NCBI RefSeq assembly: GCF_028291725.1
Contig: NZ_JAQGNT010000010.1
Coordinates: 1-64,000, forward strand
Source of the DNA: Hydrocarboniphaga sp.
GTDB lineage: Bacteria > Pseudomonadota > Gammaproteobacteria > Nevskiales > Nevskiaceae
Length of the DNA stretch: 64,000 nucleotides
Direction of reading: 5' to 3'
Within the stretch, counting starts at the first letter, position 1. Every line of letters starts with the position of its first letter. A program made the position numbers and the translations under genes. Positions 55,066-63,995 of the stretch are shown here, one piece after another. The notes beneath the pieces were generated by a model. That model was given only the letters and a program-made list of their open reading frames with translations. It made no database searches and had not been told where the DNA came from.

Positions 55066-55371
55066 CGCGCCATGTTATCCCAGACCTCGGGGGCCGGCAT
55101 TCAAACCCGCCGACCGCGCCGTGCGTTCAAGCTGTACGTACACCAGAGCGCGAAGATCGGCGCCGTCCGCGGATGCAGCGCCCGCCGCTACTCCGGCGAC
55201 AAGCCCGAATTGCCGGACTGACAGCTGCGGCCCCAGTCACAAGGCGATTCCCATACAGCAACATCAGCTGGATTTCCTACCAGCTTTGACCTAGTCCAGC
55301 CAGGCCCGATCACCGCATACTTGCGCCAGGGGATGGTAAAGAAAAGTAAAAACTAGGAATCGGGGAGTCTC
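55066..55371. other. Gene-free stretch upstream of the SDR gene
   Basis: No gene is seen in these 306 bases between the divergent thyA and SDR genes. Promoters for both must lie here, but no clear consensus stands out to me; the bases before the SDR start include GGGGAG as a ribosome-binding site. None of the palindromic repeat families is present. Confidence 0.4.
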
Positions 55372-56121
55372 ATGGCAGAACAGAAAACGGTTCTGGTTAC
55401 CGGTGGCGGGGGCGACATCGGTCGAGTTACAGCAGGAATGTTTGCAGCGGCGGGCTATCGGGTCGCGGTCAGCGACGTTCGCGAAGCGGCGGCCGCCGAT
55501 ACCGTCGAGGCGATCCGCCGCGACGGCGGCAGGGCCGATGTGTACGAGGCCAACATCGCCGATCCCGAGGGCGTCAAAAGCCTGTTCGAGAGGATCGAGA
55601 CCGACTACGGCTACCTGGACGCCGCGTTCAACAATGCCGGCCGCGGCGGCGGCGGTGTGCCGCTACTCGAGGCCGACGACGATATCTGGCACGACTGCCT
55701 GCTGATCAATCTGACCGGCACGTACTACTGCATGAAGCACGAGCTGCGAATGATGCTCAAGCGTGGCGGTGGCGCGATCGTCAACAACTCCTCGCTGTGG
55801 GGCCTGCATGGCGGCCCGACCGCGGCCTACACCGCGAGCAAGCATGGCGTCATCGGCCTGACCAAGCATGCGGCGGTCACCTACGCCTGCCAGGGCATGC
55901 GTATCAATGCGATCTGCCCGGGCATCATCACCGCCGGCCTGGGCTTGAAAGTACTGTGCCGGCCGGCCGACGTGGTCGAAACCATGCTGGCCAAGGTACC
56001 GGCGAAGCGCGCCGGCACGGCCGACGAAGTCGCCGCCGCCGCGGTCTGGCTATGCTCGGACGCAGCGTCCTACATGAACGGCCACATGATGGCGATCGAC
56101 GGCGGCTGCGGCAGCGTCTGA
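55372..56121 (+). CDS. Short-chain dehydrogenase/reductase
   Basis: A 249-residue classical SDR. VLVTGGGGDIGRVTAGMFAA is the cofactor loop (T-G-x3-G-x-G), AFNNAGRGGGGVPL the N-A-G motif, IVNNSSLWGLHGGPTAAYTA-S-K the catalytic Ser-Tyr-Lys region, and NAICPGIITAGL the P-G segment. Asp after beta-2 (VAVSDVREA) suggests NAD preference. No indication of a specific substrate; it stands alone on the plus strand. Confidence 0.9.
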   Translation: MAEQKTVLVTGGGGDIGRVTAGMFAAAGYRVAVSDVREAAAADTVEAIRRDGGRADVYEANIADPEGVKSLFERIETDYGYLDAAFNNAGRGGGGVPLLEADDDIWHDCLLINLTGTYYCMKHELRMMLKRGGGAIVNNSSLWGLHGGPTAAYTASKHGVIGLTKHAAVTYACQGMRINAICPGIITAGLGLKVLCRPADVVETMLAKVPAKRAGTADEVAAAAVWLCSDAASYMNGHMMAIDGGCGSV

Positions 56122-56134
56122 GGGTTGCGAAACC

Positions 56135-56191
56135 GGCGGGTCGCGACCCGCCCTACGTGCGCGTCCCTCGTAGGGCGGGTCGTGACCCGCC
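56135..56191. repeat. REP pair, family C, copy 2
   Basis: Inverted arms 56135-56156 and 56170-56191 of the GTAGGGCGGGTC type with one loop difference (TCGCGA against TCGTGA). Here the GTAG ends face each other inside, the reverse of copy 1. It lies between the convergent SDR and iscA-like genes. Confidence 0.8.
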
Positions 56192-56216
56192 GGCATTTCG
56201 ACCGGCTCTACGCGGC

Positions 56217-56552
56217 CTAGACCTCGCGGCTGACCGAGAAGCTCTCGCCGCAGCCGCATTCGCCGGTCACGTTCGGGTTGATGAACTTGAAGGACTCGTT
56301 CAGGCCCTGTTTCTGCCAATCCAGCGTCAGGCCTTCGAGCATCGGCAAATGGTCGGTCTTGATGACGAGCTTTGCGCCATGCGCTTCGAACACCTGGTCG
56401 TCAGTGGCGACGTCGTCGGCATAGTCCATCGTGTAGGCATAGCCGGAACAGCCGGACTTCTTGACGCCGACGCGCAGGCCCAGTCCCTTGCCGCGGCGGG
56501 ACAGCTGGCTGTCGATGCGGCGGGCGGCGGATTCGGTCAGCTGGATACTCAT
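56217..56552 (-). CDS. IscA/HesB-family iron-sulfur carrier
   Basis: A 111-residue A-type carrier. The three ligand Cys are present in VKKSGCSGYAYTMDYAD and VTGECGCGESFSVS (C-x-C-G near the end). It starts MSIQLTESAARRIDSQLSRR. It follows the IscU-like gene by 13 bases on the same strand. It probably receives clusters from the scaffold and passes them to target proteins. IscA, SufA and ErpA cannot be separated reliably by eye; context favours an isc-type protein. Confidence 0.88.
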   Translation of the reverse strand: MSIQLTESAARRIDSQLSRRGKGLGLRVGVKKSGCSGYAYTMDYADDVATDDQVFEAHGAKLVIKTDHLPMLEGLTLDWQKQGLNESFKFINPNVTGECGCGESFSVSREV

Positions 56553-56565
56553 TTCGTTTCTCGGA

Positions 56566-56973
56566 TCATGTCTTGATGTTGGCCAGCAGATCGCGCAAAG
56601 CGTCTTCGCCCATCAGGGCACAATGGGCCCGGTCTTCGGGTATTTCAAGCTCGGCGCGCAGGTGCGCGGCGCTCAGCGCGGCCAGTTCGGCCGGCTCGCG
56701 GCCCTGGCTCCACTGTGCGATCCAGGCGCCGACCGCGATGCTGCTCGGGCAACCATAGGCGCGGAAGCGCGCATCGATCACGCGGCCCTGTTCGAAGCGC
56801 ATTTCCAGGCTCAGCACCGAGCGCGCGGCCGGCGTGCCGGCCTTGCCGGCGACCACGCCCGGCGTGCCCGGCTCGAAGCGGCCGGCGCGCGGCGCCTGCT
56901 GAAACAGCTGCCAGATGCGTGGCGGGTAGCCGTAGGCATTGGCGTCGTTGCTGCTGGTGCTCTGCATGTCCAT
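56566..56973 (-). CDS. IscU-like scaffold lacking the first conserved Cys
   Basis: A 135-residue protein of the IscU/NifU-N family. The second and third ligand blocks are recognisable, RFRAYGCPSSIAVGAWI and RAHCALMGEDALRDLL. At the place of the first ligand (usually G-x-P-x-C-G-D), this protein reads KAGTPAARSVLSLEM, so both the Cys and the Asp are missing. It starts MDMQSTSSNDANAYGYPPRI. It lies between iscS and iscA genes, so it is likely the local scaffold, but with altered cluster chemistry, or it assists another scaffold elsewhere. Confidence 0.75.
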   Translation of the reverse strand: MDMQSTSSNDANAYGYPPRIWQLFQQAPRAGRFEPGTPGVVAGKAGTPAARSVLSLEMRFEQGRVIDARFRAYGCPSSIAVGAWIAQWSQGREPAELAALSAAHLRAELEIPEDRAHCALMGEDALRDLLANIKT

Positions 56974-56977
56974 GCCT

Positions 56978-58168
56978 TTAGTCCCAGAGTGCCGAAATTT
57001 CGCGCAGACGCGCGACCTGCCTGCAGACGCGCTCGGCGGCGGTGTCGATCTCGACCTCGGTACTGCGGCGGCCGACCGAGAATCGCAGCGAGGCATTGGC
57101 CAGTTCGTCGTCGCGGCCCAGCGCGCGCAGCACGTACGAGGGCTCCTGGGTCGCCGAGGAACAGGCCGACCCGCTGGACACCGCCAGATCCGGCAGGCTG
57201 GCCCGCAGGGACTCGCCCTCGACGCCTTCAAAACTGACGTTCAGCACATGCGGCGCGGCGTGATCCGGGTCGCCATTGCGATGCAGGTTCGGCAGGCTTT
57301 GCAGCCGGCTCCACAGGCGCTCGCGCAGGGCACTCAGGCGAACGGCCTCAGTCGGGCCTTCACGCGCCAGGATCTCGAAAGCCGCGCCCATGCCGACGAT
57401 CTGGTGCGGCGCCAGCGTGCCCGAGCGCATGCCCTGCTCGTGGCCGCCGCCGTGCATCTGCGGCGCCAGCCGCGCACGCGGACGGCGCCGCACGAACAGC
57501 GCGCCGATGCCTTTGGGCCCATAGGCCTTGTGCGCGGACAGGCTCAGCAGATCGACCGGCACCTGCGACAGATCGATGTTGACCCGGCCGGCTGCCTGGG
57601 CCGCATCGACATGCAGCAGCACGCCGCGCTCGCGCAGCAGCGGCGCCAGGCGCTCGATCTCGTGAACCGTGCCGATCTCGTTGTTGACCCACATCAGCGA
57701 GACCAGCGCGGTATCCGGCGTCAGCGCCTCCATCACCTGCTCGGGCGCGACCAGGCCCTGGGCGCCGGGCTTGAGGTAGGTGACGCGCACGCCGCGCGTT
57801 TCCAGATAGCGGCAGGTATCGAGCACGCATTTGTGCTCGATGCGCGAGGTGATCACATGCGCCTGCACCGCGCCGCGAAACTCCAGCGCGCCCTTGATCG
57901 CGAGATTGTTGGACTCGGTCGCGCCCGAGGTCCAGATGATTTCGGTGGGCTCGGCGCGGATCAGCGCGGCGACCTGCGCCCGCGCTTTTTCCACCGCCGC
58001 GCGCGCGCGGAAACCGGGCCCGTGACTGGACGCCGGATTGGCATGCAGGCCATCTTCGATCAGCAGTGGCAGCATCGCCTCGAGCACGCGCGGGTCCAGC
58101 GGCGTGGTCGCCGCGTAATCGAGATAGATCGGCGTGTGGTAGACGGGTGTGTTCGAAAGCTTATTCAT
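56978..58168 (-). CDS. iscS: Cysteine desulfurase, IscS type
   Basis: A 396-residue PLP enzyme that takes sulfur from cysteine for clusters and tRNA thiolation. PLP Lys is in [20 protein letters not shown], the aspartate in [11 protein letters not shown], and the catalytic Cys loop is [20 protein letters not shown], which matches IscS. It starts [20 protein letters not shown] with a short N-terminal extension. Four bases separate it from the IscU-like gene. A second desulfurase gene lies just upstream. Confidence 0.92.
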   Translation of the reverse strand: MNKLSNTPVYHTPIYLDYAATTPLDPRVLEAMLPLLIEDGLHANPASSHGPGFRARAAVEKARAQVAALIRAEPTEIIWTSGATESNNLAIKGALEFRGAVQAHVITSRIEHKCVLDTCRYLETRGVRVTYLKPGAQGLVAPEQVMEALTPDTALVSLMWVNNEIGTVHEIERLAPLLRERGVLLHVDAAQAAGRVNIDLSQVPVDLLSLSAHKAYGPKGIGALFVRRRPRARLAPQMHGGGHEQGMRSGTLAPHQIVGMGAAFEILAREGPTEAVRLSALRERLWSRLQSLPNLHRNGDPDHAAPHVLNVSFEGVEGESLRASLPDLAVSSGSACSSATQEPSYVLRALGRDDELANASLRFSVGRRSTEVEIDTAAERVCRQVARLREISALWD

Positions 58169-58202
58169 TGATTCCAGTCAGCATCATCCGGGCCGCAGGC
58201 CA

Positions 58203-59336
58203 TCAAGCGGCAATCAGCGTGCGCGCGATCTCGGCCAGCACTGCGAGCAGGCGATCGACATCGTCGGCCGTATTGTCCTTGCCCAGGCTGACGCGAATCG
58301 CACCCTTGGCGGTGACCGCGTCATAGCCCATCGCGATCAGCACATGGCTGGGCTCGCCGGAGCCGGAGGCGCAGGCCGAGCCCGACGATACCGCGATGCC
58401 GCGACGATCCAGCTGCATCAGCAGCGCTTCGCCGTCATAGCCGGCCAGCGCGAACTGACAGGTGTTCGGCAGACGCTCGGCACCAGCGCCGAAAATCAGC
58501 AGGCCGGGAATCGAGCTCAGGCCGGCTTCCAGGCGCTCGCGCAGCGGCAGCAGATGCGCGCTGCGCTGCTCGAGCTCCTGCATCACCAGTTCGGCCGCGC
58601 GGCCAAAGCCGGCGATCGCGGCGACGTTCTCGGTACCGCCGCGCAGGCCGCGCTCCTGCGCGCCGCCATGCAGCAGCGGCCGCAGTTCGACATCGGCGCG
58701 CACGAGCAGGGCGCCGATGCCTTTCGGCCCGTAAATCTTGTGGCTAGACAGGCTCATCAGATCGGCGCCGAGTTCGGCCATATCGACCGGCAATTTGCCG
58801 GCGGCCTGCACCGCGTCGACATGCAGCCAGGCGCCGGCCGCATGAATCGCCGGCGCAAAGCGCGCGACGTCCTGGATCACGCCGGTTTCGTTGTTGGCGC
58901 GCATCAGCGAAACCAGCTTGAGCTTGCCGCGCGCGAGCTGTGCCTGCAGCGCGGATTCGACGACATGGCCGAGCTTGTCGACCGCGATCGCCTGCACGGT
59001 CCAGCCGCGCGACACCAGCGATTCCGCCGCCTCCATCACCGCCGGATGTTCGCTTGCGCCGTACAACAGCCGTGCGGGCGCGAGATTGCCGGCGACGCCC
59101 TTGATCGCGAGATTGTTGGACTCGGTACCGCCGGAGGTCCAGATCACTTCACCCGGCTGGGCGCCGACCAGCTGCGCGATCTGCGCGCGCGCCGCTTCGA
59201 CCGCGTCGCGCGCGAGCCGGCCGTAGCGATGCAGGCTCGACGCGTTCGCGGCCGGCCCGGACAGGTAAGGCAGCATCGCCTCGAGCACGCGCGGATCGAG
59301 ATGCGTGCTGGCGTTGTTGTCGAGGTAGATCGGCAT
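58203..59336 (-). CDS. Second cysteine desulfurase, NifS/IscS-like
   Basis: A 377-residue paralog of the IscS next to it. It starts [20 protein letters not shown]; the frame is open further up only through a repeat. PLP Lys lies in [20 protein letters not shown] and the catalytic Cys loop is [27 protein letters not shown] in place of LDYAATT and the different Cys loop place it nearer to NifS-like enzymes. The gap of 34 bases to iscS suggests one operon. A distinct sulfur acceptor, such as the unusual IscU, is possible. Confidence 0.9.
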   Translation of the reverse strand: MPIYLDNNASTHLDPRVLEAMLPYLSGPAANASSLHRYGRLARDAVEAARAQIAQLVGAQPGEVIWTSGGTESNNLAIKGVAGNLAPARLLYGASEHPAVMEAAESLVSRGWTVQAIAVDKLGHVVESALQAQLARGKLKLVSLMRANNETGVIQDVARFAPAIHAAGAWLHVDAVQAAGKLPVDMAELGADLMSLSSHKIYGPKGIGALLVRADVELRPLLHGGAQERGLRGGTENVAAIAGFGRAAELVMQELEQRSAHLLPLRERLEAGLSSIPGLLIFGAGAERLPNTCQFALAGYDGEALLMQLDRRGIAVSSGSACASGSGEPSHVLIAMGYDAVTAKGAIRVSLGKDNTADDVDRLLAVLAEIARTLIAA

Positions 59337-59381
59337 CAGTGGCAGGCCCAACGCCGGTCGATTCGCATTGGGCGCGCATTT

Positions 59382-59462
59382 CGTAGGTCGGCAATCCCTT
59401 GCCGACGTGAGGCAGTGACTACGCATTGGGCGCACACGTCGGCAAGGGATTGCCGACCTACG
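59382..59462. repeat. REP pair, family A, copy 4
   Basis: Perfectly inverted 28-base arms (59382-59409 and 59435-59462) between cysE and the second desulfurase gene, both on the minus strand, so it lies inside a possible transcript and may weaken read-through or stabilise the upstream message. Confidence 0.85.
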
Positions 59463-59478
59463 AGGCAGAGCGTGCATA

Positions 59479-60276
59479 TCACGCTGCGTCGGCCTTCTTC
59501 GGTTCCGGCATCACCGTGCCTTCGGCACAGAAATCCGGCAGCTCGAGTTTGGCCATCTGCAGCTCCGGCATCCGCGAATCCACCTGGTGCAGAAACCGGC
59601 AGACCTCCAGCAAGCGCTCGTCGAGCTGCTGGATATGGTCGAGCATCGCGCTGATGGCGTTGGCGACCGGGTCGGGCATGTCGCGGGTGATGCCGTAGGC
59701 GTCGAAACCGAGCTTGCTGGCGATGTTCTGGGCGCTCGGCGACAACGGCGGCGGCTCCCGAACCTGTTCCTGAATGATGCGCGCCGGGATGCCGATCGCT
59801 GTGGCACCCGCCGGCACTTCACGCACGACCACCGCATTGGAGCCGATGCGCGCGCCGTCGCCGACTTTGAAACTGCCCAGCACTTTGGCACCCGAGCCGA
59901 CGACGACGTTGTTGCCGAGCGTCGGGTGACGCTTGCCTTCGTTCAGGCTCACGCCGCCGAGGGTAACGCCCTGGTACAGCGTGCAGTCGTCGCCGATCTC
60001 CGCGGTTTCGCCGATCACCACGCCCATGCCGTGATCGATGAACAGGCGCCGGCCGAGCCTGGCGCCGGGATGGATCTCGATCCCGGTCAGCCAGCGCGCC
60101 AGGTGCGAGTTGAACCGCCCCAGCCAGTACCAGCCATGAGCCCAGAAGAAATGCGAAACACGATGTCCCCAGACCGCCTGCAGACCCGGATAGCAGGTCA
60201 GCACTTCCCAGACCGAACGGGCGGCGGGATCGCGTTCGAAAACGCTGCGGATGTCTTCGCGGATACGGGTCAACAT
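59479..60276 (-). CDS. cysE: Serine O-acetyltransferase
   Basis: A 265-residue hexapeptide-repeat enzyme making O-acetylserine for cysteine synthesis. It starts [60 protein letters not shown] and [20 protein letters not shown] are the left-handed helix with the catalytic His. The C-terminal 75 residues after [10 protein letters not shown] are longer than in EpsC-type enzymes. It precedes the desulfurase genes that consume cysteine, the usual isc-type neighbourhood, but iscR is not found here. Confidence 0.93.
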   Translation of the reverse strand: MLTRIREDIRSVFERDPAARSVWEVLTCYPGLQAVWGHRVSHFFWAHGWYWLGRFNSHLARWLTGIEIHPGARLGRRLFIDHGMGVVIGETAEIGDDCTLYQGVTLGGVSLNEGKRHPTLGNNVVVGSGAKVLGSFKVGDGARIGSNAVVVREVPAGATAIGIPARIIQEQVREPPPLSPSAQNIASKLGFDAYGITRDMPDPVANAISAMLDHIQQLDERLLEVCRFLHQVDSRMPELQMAKLELPDFCAEGTVMPEPKKADAA

Positions 60277-60307
60277 AAGACCGCCATTGTAAACCCGCAT
60301 TAAGCCA

Positions 60308-60322
60308 CTCACCCCAACCTAC
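60308..60322 (-). repeat. Single REP half, family B
   Basis: On the minus strand the bases read GTAGGTTGGGGTGAG, the first half of a family B element without its hairpin partner. Its TAG is the stop codon of trmJ (60319-60321). It looks like a decayed or partial insertion. Confidence 0.6.
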
Positions 60323-61119
60323 TCTTCGGCTTTTGGAGGCGTCCGGTCGGGCCCGCGTCCGCGCCGGGTGCGCCGCTTGGGTTTCTCCACCGACGTCAGA
60401 ATCCCGCGCAGGATATTGAGTTCGTTCAGATCCGGCCGCGCGCGGTTGAACAGCGTGCGCAGCCGCCGCGTCACCAGGCGCGGGTTGCTCGGGTCGATAA
60501 AGCCGGTACCGAGCAGCACCCGCTCCAGGTGCTCGAAGAACTGCTCCATGTGCTCCATGGTCGGCGCGCGGAAGCGGCCTTTCATGAACTCCTGGTCGGC
60601 CTTCGCCGCCACCGGCCGCGGCGCGATCGCCGCCTTGCGCAGCTCCCAACCGTAAATCTGCACGGCAGCGGCCAGGTTGAGTGAGGAATATTCCGGATTG
60701 GCCGGCACCATCGTCAGCCGGTGACAGCGATCCAGCTGCTCGTTGGTCAGGCCGGTGCGCTCGCAACCGAACACCAGCGCGACGGTGCCGGCCGCCGCGG
60801 CCTGCAGCAGCGCCGGCGCGGCGGCGTCGGGCAACATCGGCTCGTCGCCCAGATACCGCGGACGCGCCGAAGTGCCGACCACCCAGGCGCAGTCCTCGAC
60901 CGCCGCCTCGAGGCTGTCGTAGACCTTGGCCGTGCGCAGAATCGACACCGCGCCGCTGGCCATCGCGTCGGCCTGCTCGTCGGGGAAATGATGCGGCCTC
61001 ACCAGCCGCAGATGCGTCAAACCCATGACCAGCATGGCGCGCGCGGCCGAGCCGATGTTGCCGGGATGCTGGGTACCGACCAGCACGATGACGATGTTTT
61101 CCAAGGGAGGGGCGGACAT
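60319..61119 (-). CDS. trmJ: tRNA (cytidine/uridine-2'-O-)-methyltransferase TrmJ
   Basis: A 266-residue SPOUT enzyme methylating position 32 of tRNA. It starts MSAPPLENIVIVLVGTQHPG, with the knot motifs HPGNIGSAARAMLVMGLTHL, TVALVFGCERTGLTNEQLDR and EYSSLNLAAAVQIYGWELRK. A basic C-terminal tail (KRRTRRGRGPDRTPPK) follows. It is divergent from suhB with 44 bases between starts, the same arrangement as in other gammaproteobacteria. Its stop codon comes from a REP half. Confidence 0.94.
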   Translation of the reverse strand: MSAPPLENIVIVLVGTQHPGNIGSAARAMLVMGLTHLRLVRPHHFPDEQADAMASGAVSILRTAKVYDSLEAAVEDCAWVVGTSARPRYLGDEPMLPDAAAPALLQAAAAGTVALVFGCERTGLTNEQLDRCHRLTMVPANPEYSSLNLAAAVQIYGWELRKAAIAPRPVAAKADQEFMKGRFRAPTMEHMEQFFEHLERVLLGTGFIDPSNPRLVTRRLRTLFNRARPDLNELNILRGILTSVEKPKRRTRRGRGPDRTPPKAEE

Positions 61120-61163
61120 GTTTGGTATTCTAATGCCCGTCCCCGCTACCCCTGGCCAGATCA

Positions 61164-61967
61164 GTGCATCCACTGGTAAACATCGCCGTTTCCGCGGCCC
61201 GCAGCGCCGGAAACTTCATCATGCGCAATCTCGAGCGTGCCGACACGCTGCAGATCGAGCACAAAGGCCGCAACGATTTCGTCACCAATGTCGACCGCGG
61301 CGCGGAAGCCGAGATCATCAAGCTGGTGCATAAAGCCTATCCAATGCATGCCATCCTGGGTGAAGAGGGCGGCAAGATTGGCGAGAATGAAGTGGTCTGG
61401 ATCATCGACCCGCTCGACGGCACCACCAACTTCCTGCACCGGCTGCCGCATTTCGCGGTGTCGATCGGCATCCAGATCAAGGGCGTGCTGACGCATGGCG
61501 TGATCTACGCGCCGTGCACGCAGGACCTGTACGTGGCCAGCCGTGGTGCCGGCGCGACGCTCAACAATCGCCGCATCCGCGTCAGCAACTGCCGTGACAT
61601 CGACCAGAGCCTGGTCGGCACCGGCGTGCCGATCAAGCCCGACAAGCTGCCGGCCTACCTGCCCACGCTGCAGGCGGTGGCCGAGAACACCGCCGGCATC
61701 CGCCGCGCCGGCGCGGCGTCGCTGGACCGGGCCTATGTCGCGGCCGGCCGGCTCGACGCGTACTGGGAAATGGGCCTGAAACCCTGGGACATGGCCGCCG
61801 GCCTGGTGCTGGTGCAGGAAGCGGGCGGCATCGTCAGCGAGCTGTATGGCGAAGGCGACCCGCTCAACAGCGGCAACGTGCTGGTGGCCACGCCCAAGCT
61901 GCATGGCCAGTTCGCCGACCTGCTGAAGTCGGTACGTCCTGCCTTCGACGCCGCCCAGGCCTCGTAA
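61164..61967 (+). CDS. suhB: Inositol-1-monophosphatase family protein SuhB
   Basis: A 267-residue Mg-dependent phosphatase with a GTG start at 61164. The metal sites are ILGEEGGKIGENEVVWIIDP and LDGTTNFLHRLPHFAVSIGI, and the C-terminal WDMAAGLVLVQEAGGIVSE. SuhB also acts in rRNA antitermination complexes. Start codon MHPLVNIAVSAARSAGNFIM is the family N-terminus. Confidence 0.94.
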   Translation: MHPLVNIAVSAARSAGNFIMRNLERADTLQIEHKGRNDFVTNVDRGAEAEIIKLVHKAYPMHAILGEEGGKIGENEVVWIIDPLDGTTNFLHRLPHFAVSIGIQIKGVLTHGVIYAPCTQDLYVASRGAGATLNNRRIRVSNCRDIDQSLVGTGVPIKPDKLPAYLPTLQAVAENTAGIRRAGAASLDRAYVAAGRLDAYWEMGLKPWDMAAGLVLVQEAGGIVSELYGEGDPLNSGNVLVATPKLHGQFADLLKSVRPAFDAAQAS

Positions 61968-61988
61968 CGCGAACCGGTCTGCAGCCGG

Positions 61989-62065
61989 GTAGGTTGGGGT
62001 GAGCGCAGCGAACCCCAACATTGCGGCGGTGATCGTTGGGGTTCGCTGCGCTCACCCCAACCTAC
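61989..62065. repeat. REP pair, family B, copy 2
   Basis: Arms 61990-62020 and about 62035-62064 of the GTAGGTTGGGGTGAGC type, inverted. A further ACCCCCAACCTAC directly after the right arm (to 62078) looks like the start of a third copy. It lies between suhB and the antiporter gene on the same strand. Confidence 0.87.
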
Positions 62066-62152
62066 CCCCAACCTACACGCTGCGGAACGATAGCTGCATA
62101 GAAGCTTAGAGCAACCAGTACCCTTTGAACTGACAGCGCTGCGTCCGCCGAC

Positions 62153-63874
62153 ATGGAAATCGCGAATCATCTGATCCTCGTCGGCGGCCTGCTTTTCATC
62201 GTCAGCATTCTCGCGTCGGTCCTGTCACCGCGCCTCGGTGTGCCGCTGCTGCTGGTGTTCCTGATCGTCGGCATGCTGGCCGGCGAAGACGGCCCCGGCG
62301 GCATCCAGTTCCACGACTACGGCCTGGCCAACCTCGCCGGCACCACCGCGCTGGCCGTGGTGCTGTTCGACGGCGGCATGCGCACGCGCATGGCCACGTT
62401 CCGCGTCGGCCTGCGGCCCGCGGTGTCGCTGGCCTCGGTCGGGGTTCTCGTCACCACCGGCGTGGTCGGCACGTTCGCCGCCTGGGTCCTGCACCTGCCG
62501 CTGATCGAGGGCATGCTGATCGGCGCGATCGTCGGCTCCACCGACGCCGCCGCGGTGTTCTCGCTGCTGCACAGCAATGCGGTGCACCTGAACGAACGCA
62601 TCACCTCGGCGCTGGAAATCGAATCCGGCACCAACGATCCGATGGCGGTGTTCCTGACCCTGGGCCTGCTGCAGTACCTGCAGGCACCGCAGGCCTACCA
62701 CTGGTACGAGGCGCTGATCTTCCTGGTCCAGCAGATGGGCCTGGGCGTGCTGATCGGCGTCTACGGCGGCCGCGCGCTGGCATGGGCGCTGAACCGGCTG
62801 AACCTGTCCGATTCGCTGTATCCGCTGATGGCCCTGTTCAGCGGCCTGTTCATTTTCGGCGTCACCTCAAGCCTGCACGGCAGCGGCTTTCTCGCCGCGT
62901 ATCTGGCCGGCGTGGTACTCGGCAATCGCAAAGTGCGCGCTTTCGGTGGCATCCGCCGCTTTCACGACGGCGTCGCCTGGGCCTCGCAGATCGGCATGTT
63001 CGTGATCCTCGGCCTGCTGGTGACGCCGAGCAAGCTGCTGCCGGTCGCGATCCCGGCGCTGCTGATCAGCCTGGTGCTGATCCTGGTCGCGCGCCCGCTG
63101 GCGGTGGCGCTGGCGCTGAGCCCGTTCCGCTTTCCGCTGCGCGAGCAGACCTATATCGCCTGGGTCGGCCTGCGCGGCTCGGTACCAATCGTGCTGGCCA
63201 CCTTCCCCTACCTGGCCGGCATCGACAACGCCGCACTGCTGTTCAACGTCGCGTTCTTCATCGTGCTGGTGTCGCTGGTCGTGCAGGGCTGGAGCGTCGG
63301 CCCGATGGCCAGGCTGCTGGGCCTGCAGATGCCGGCGACCACCGCGCTGGTGCATCGCAGCGACTTCGATCTGCCCGGCACCCGCGGCTACGAGATCGTC
63401 AGCTATCTGATCGGCGAAAACAGCCCGCTGATCGGCCTCAAATCGAAGAACCTGCCGGTCGAGGACACCTCGCGCATCGTCTGTATTTCGCGGCGCGGCA
63501 AGGTCATCAGCTATCGCGAATGGGGCACCTTGCGCGCCGGCGACTACATTGCGCTGCTGGCGTCGCAGGACGAGCTGCCAAAGCTCGACGAGACCTTCCG
63601 CGCCGATGGCGTCGCGCCCAAACGTGAGGCGGCGGAGGCGCGGTTCTTCGGCGAATTCCAGATCGATCTGCGCGCGCCGGCGATGGCGCTGGCGGATGCC
63701 TATGGGCTGGATCTGCCGGAGTCGGCGAAGACTCGGAATGTGGCCGAGTTCTTCAAGAGTGTGATTCCGAAGCCGGTCGTCGGTGACCGGTTGCGGCTCG
63801 GCGAGATGGAGTTGGTGGTGAAGAAGATGAATGGCGAGAAGATCACCGAGATCGGCTTGCGGTTGCCGCACTGA
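62153..63874 (+). CDS. CPA1-type potassium/proton antiporter (NhaP2/CvrA-like)
   Basis: A 573-residue membrane protein starting MEIANHLILVGGLLFIVSIL. About 12 helices in the first 400 residues carry the exchanger motifs VGMLAGEDGPGGIQF, LFDGGMRTRMATFRVG, GSTDAAAVFSLLHSNAVHLN and SALEIESGTNDPMAVFLTLG (the N-D pair of ion binding). A TrkA-C (RCK) domain follows around residue 410, and the C-terminal 90 residues match the CorC/HlyC-type domain. This three-part form is that of NhaP2/CvrA, which expels K+ in exchange for H+. Confidence 0.9.
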   Translation: MEIANHLILVGGLLFIVSILASVLSPRLGVPLLLVFLIVGMLAGEDGPGGIQFHDYGLANLAGTTALAVVLFDGGMRTRMATFRVGLRPAVSLASVGVLVTTGVVGTFAAWVLHLPLIEGMLIGAIVGSTDAAAVFSLLHSNAVHLNERITSALEIESGTNDPMAVFLTLGLLQYLQAPQAYHWYEALIFLVQQMGLGVLIGVYGGRALAWALNRLNLSDSLYPLMALFSGLFIFGVTSSLHGSGFLAAYLAGVVLGNRKVRAFGGIRRFHDGVAWASQIGMFVILGLLVTPSKLLPVAIPALLISLVLILVARPLAVALALSPFRFPLREQTYIAWVGLRGSVPIVLATFPYLAGIDNAALLFNVAFFIVLVSLVVQGWSVGPMARLLGLQMPATTALVHRSDFDLPGTRGYEIVSYLIGENSPLIGLKSKNLPVEDTSRIVCISRRGKVISYREWGTLRAGDYIALLASQDELPKLDETFRADGVAPKREAAEARFFGEFQIDLRAPAMALADAYGLDLPESAKTRNVAEFFKSVIPKPVVGDRLRLGEMELVVKKMNGEKITEIGLRLPH

Positions 63875-63923
63875 TTGGCCTTTTACGATTTTGCCGCCTC
63901 TCCGGCAAAGCGAAGTAACCGCC

Positions 63924-63995
63924 CCTGTAGGAGCGGGTCATACCCGCGACTGTGCCGGTGGGGTTCCAGTCGCGGGTACGACCCGCTCCTACAGG
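63924..63995. repeat. REP pair, family D, copy 2
   Basis: Inverted arms 63924-63951 and 63968-63995 with one base difference, of the GTAGGAGCGGGTC type, followed by GCTTTT at the window end. It can act as a terminator of the antiporter gene. Confidence 0.85.

Noticed and set aside
18922-59462. Repeated palindromes as a CRISPR array
   Set aside because: The repeats are widely dispersed single pairs, not regularly spaced units with spacers, and no cas gene is present.
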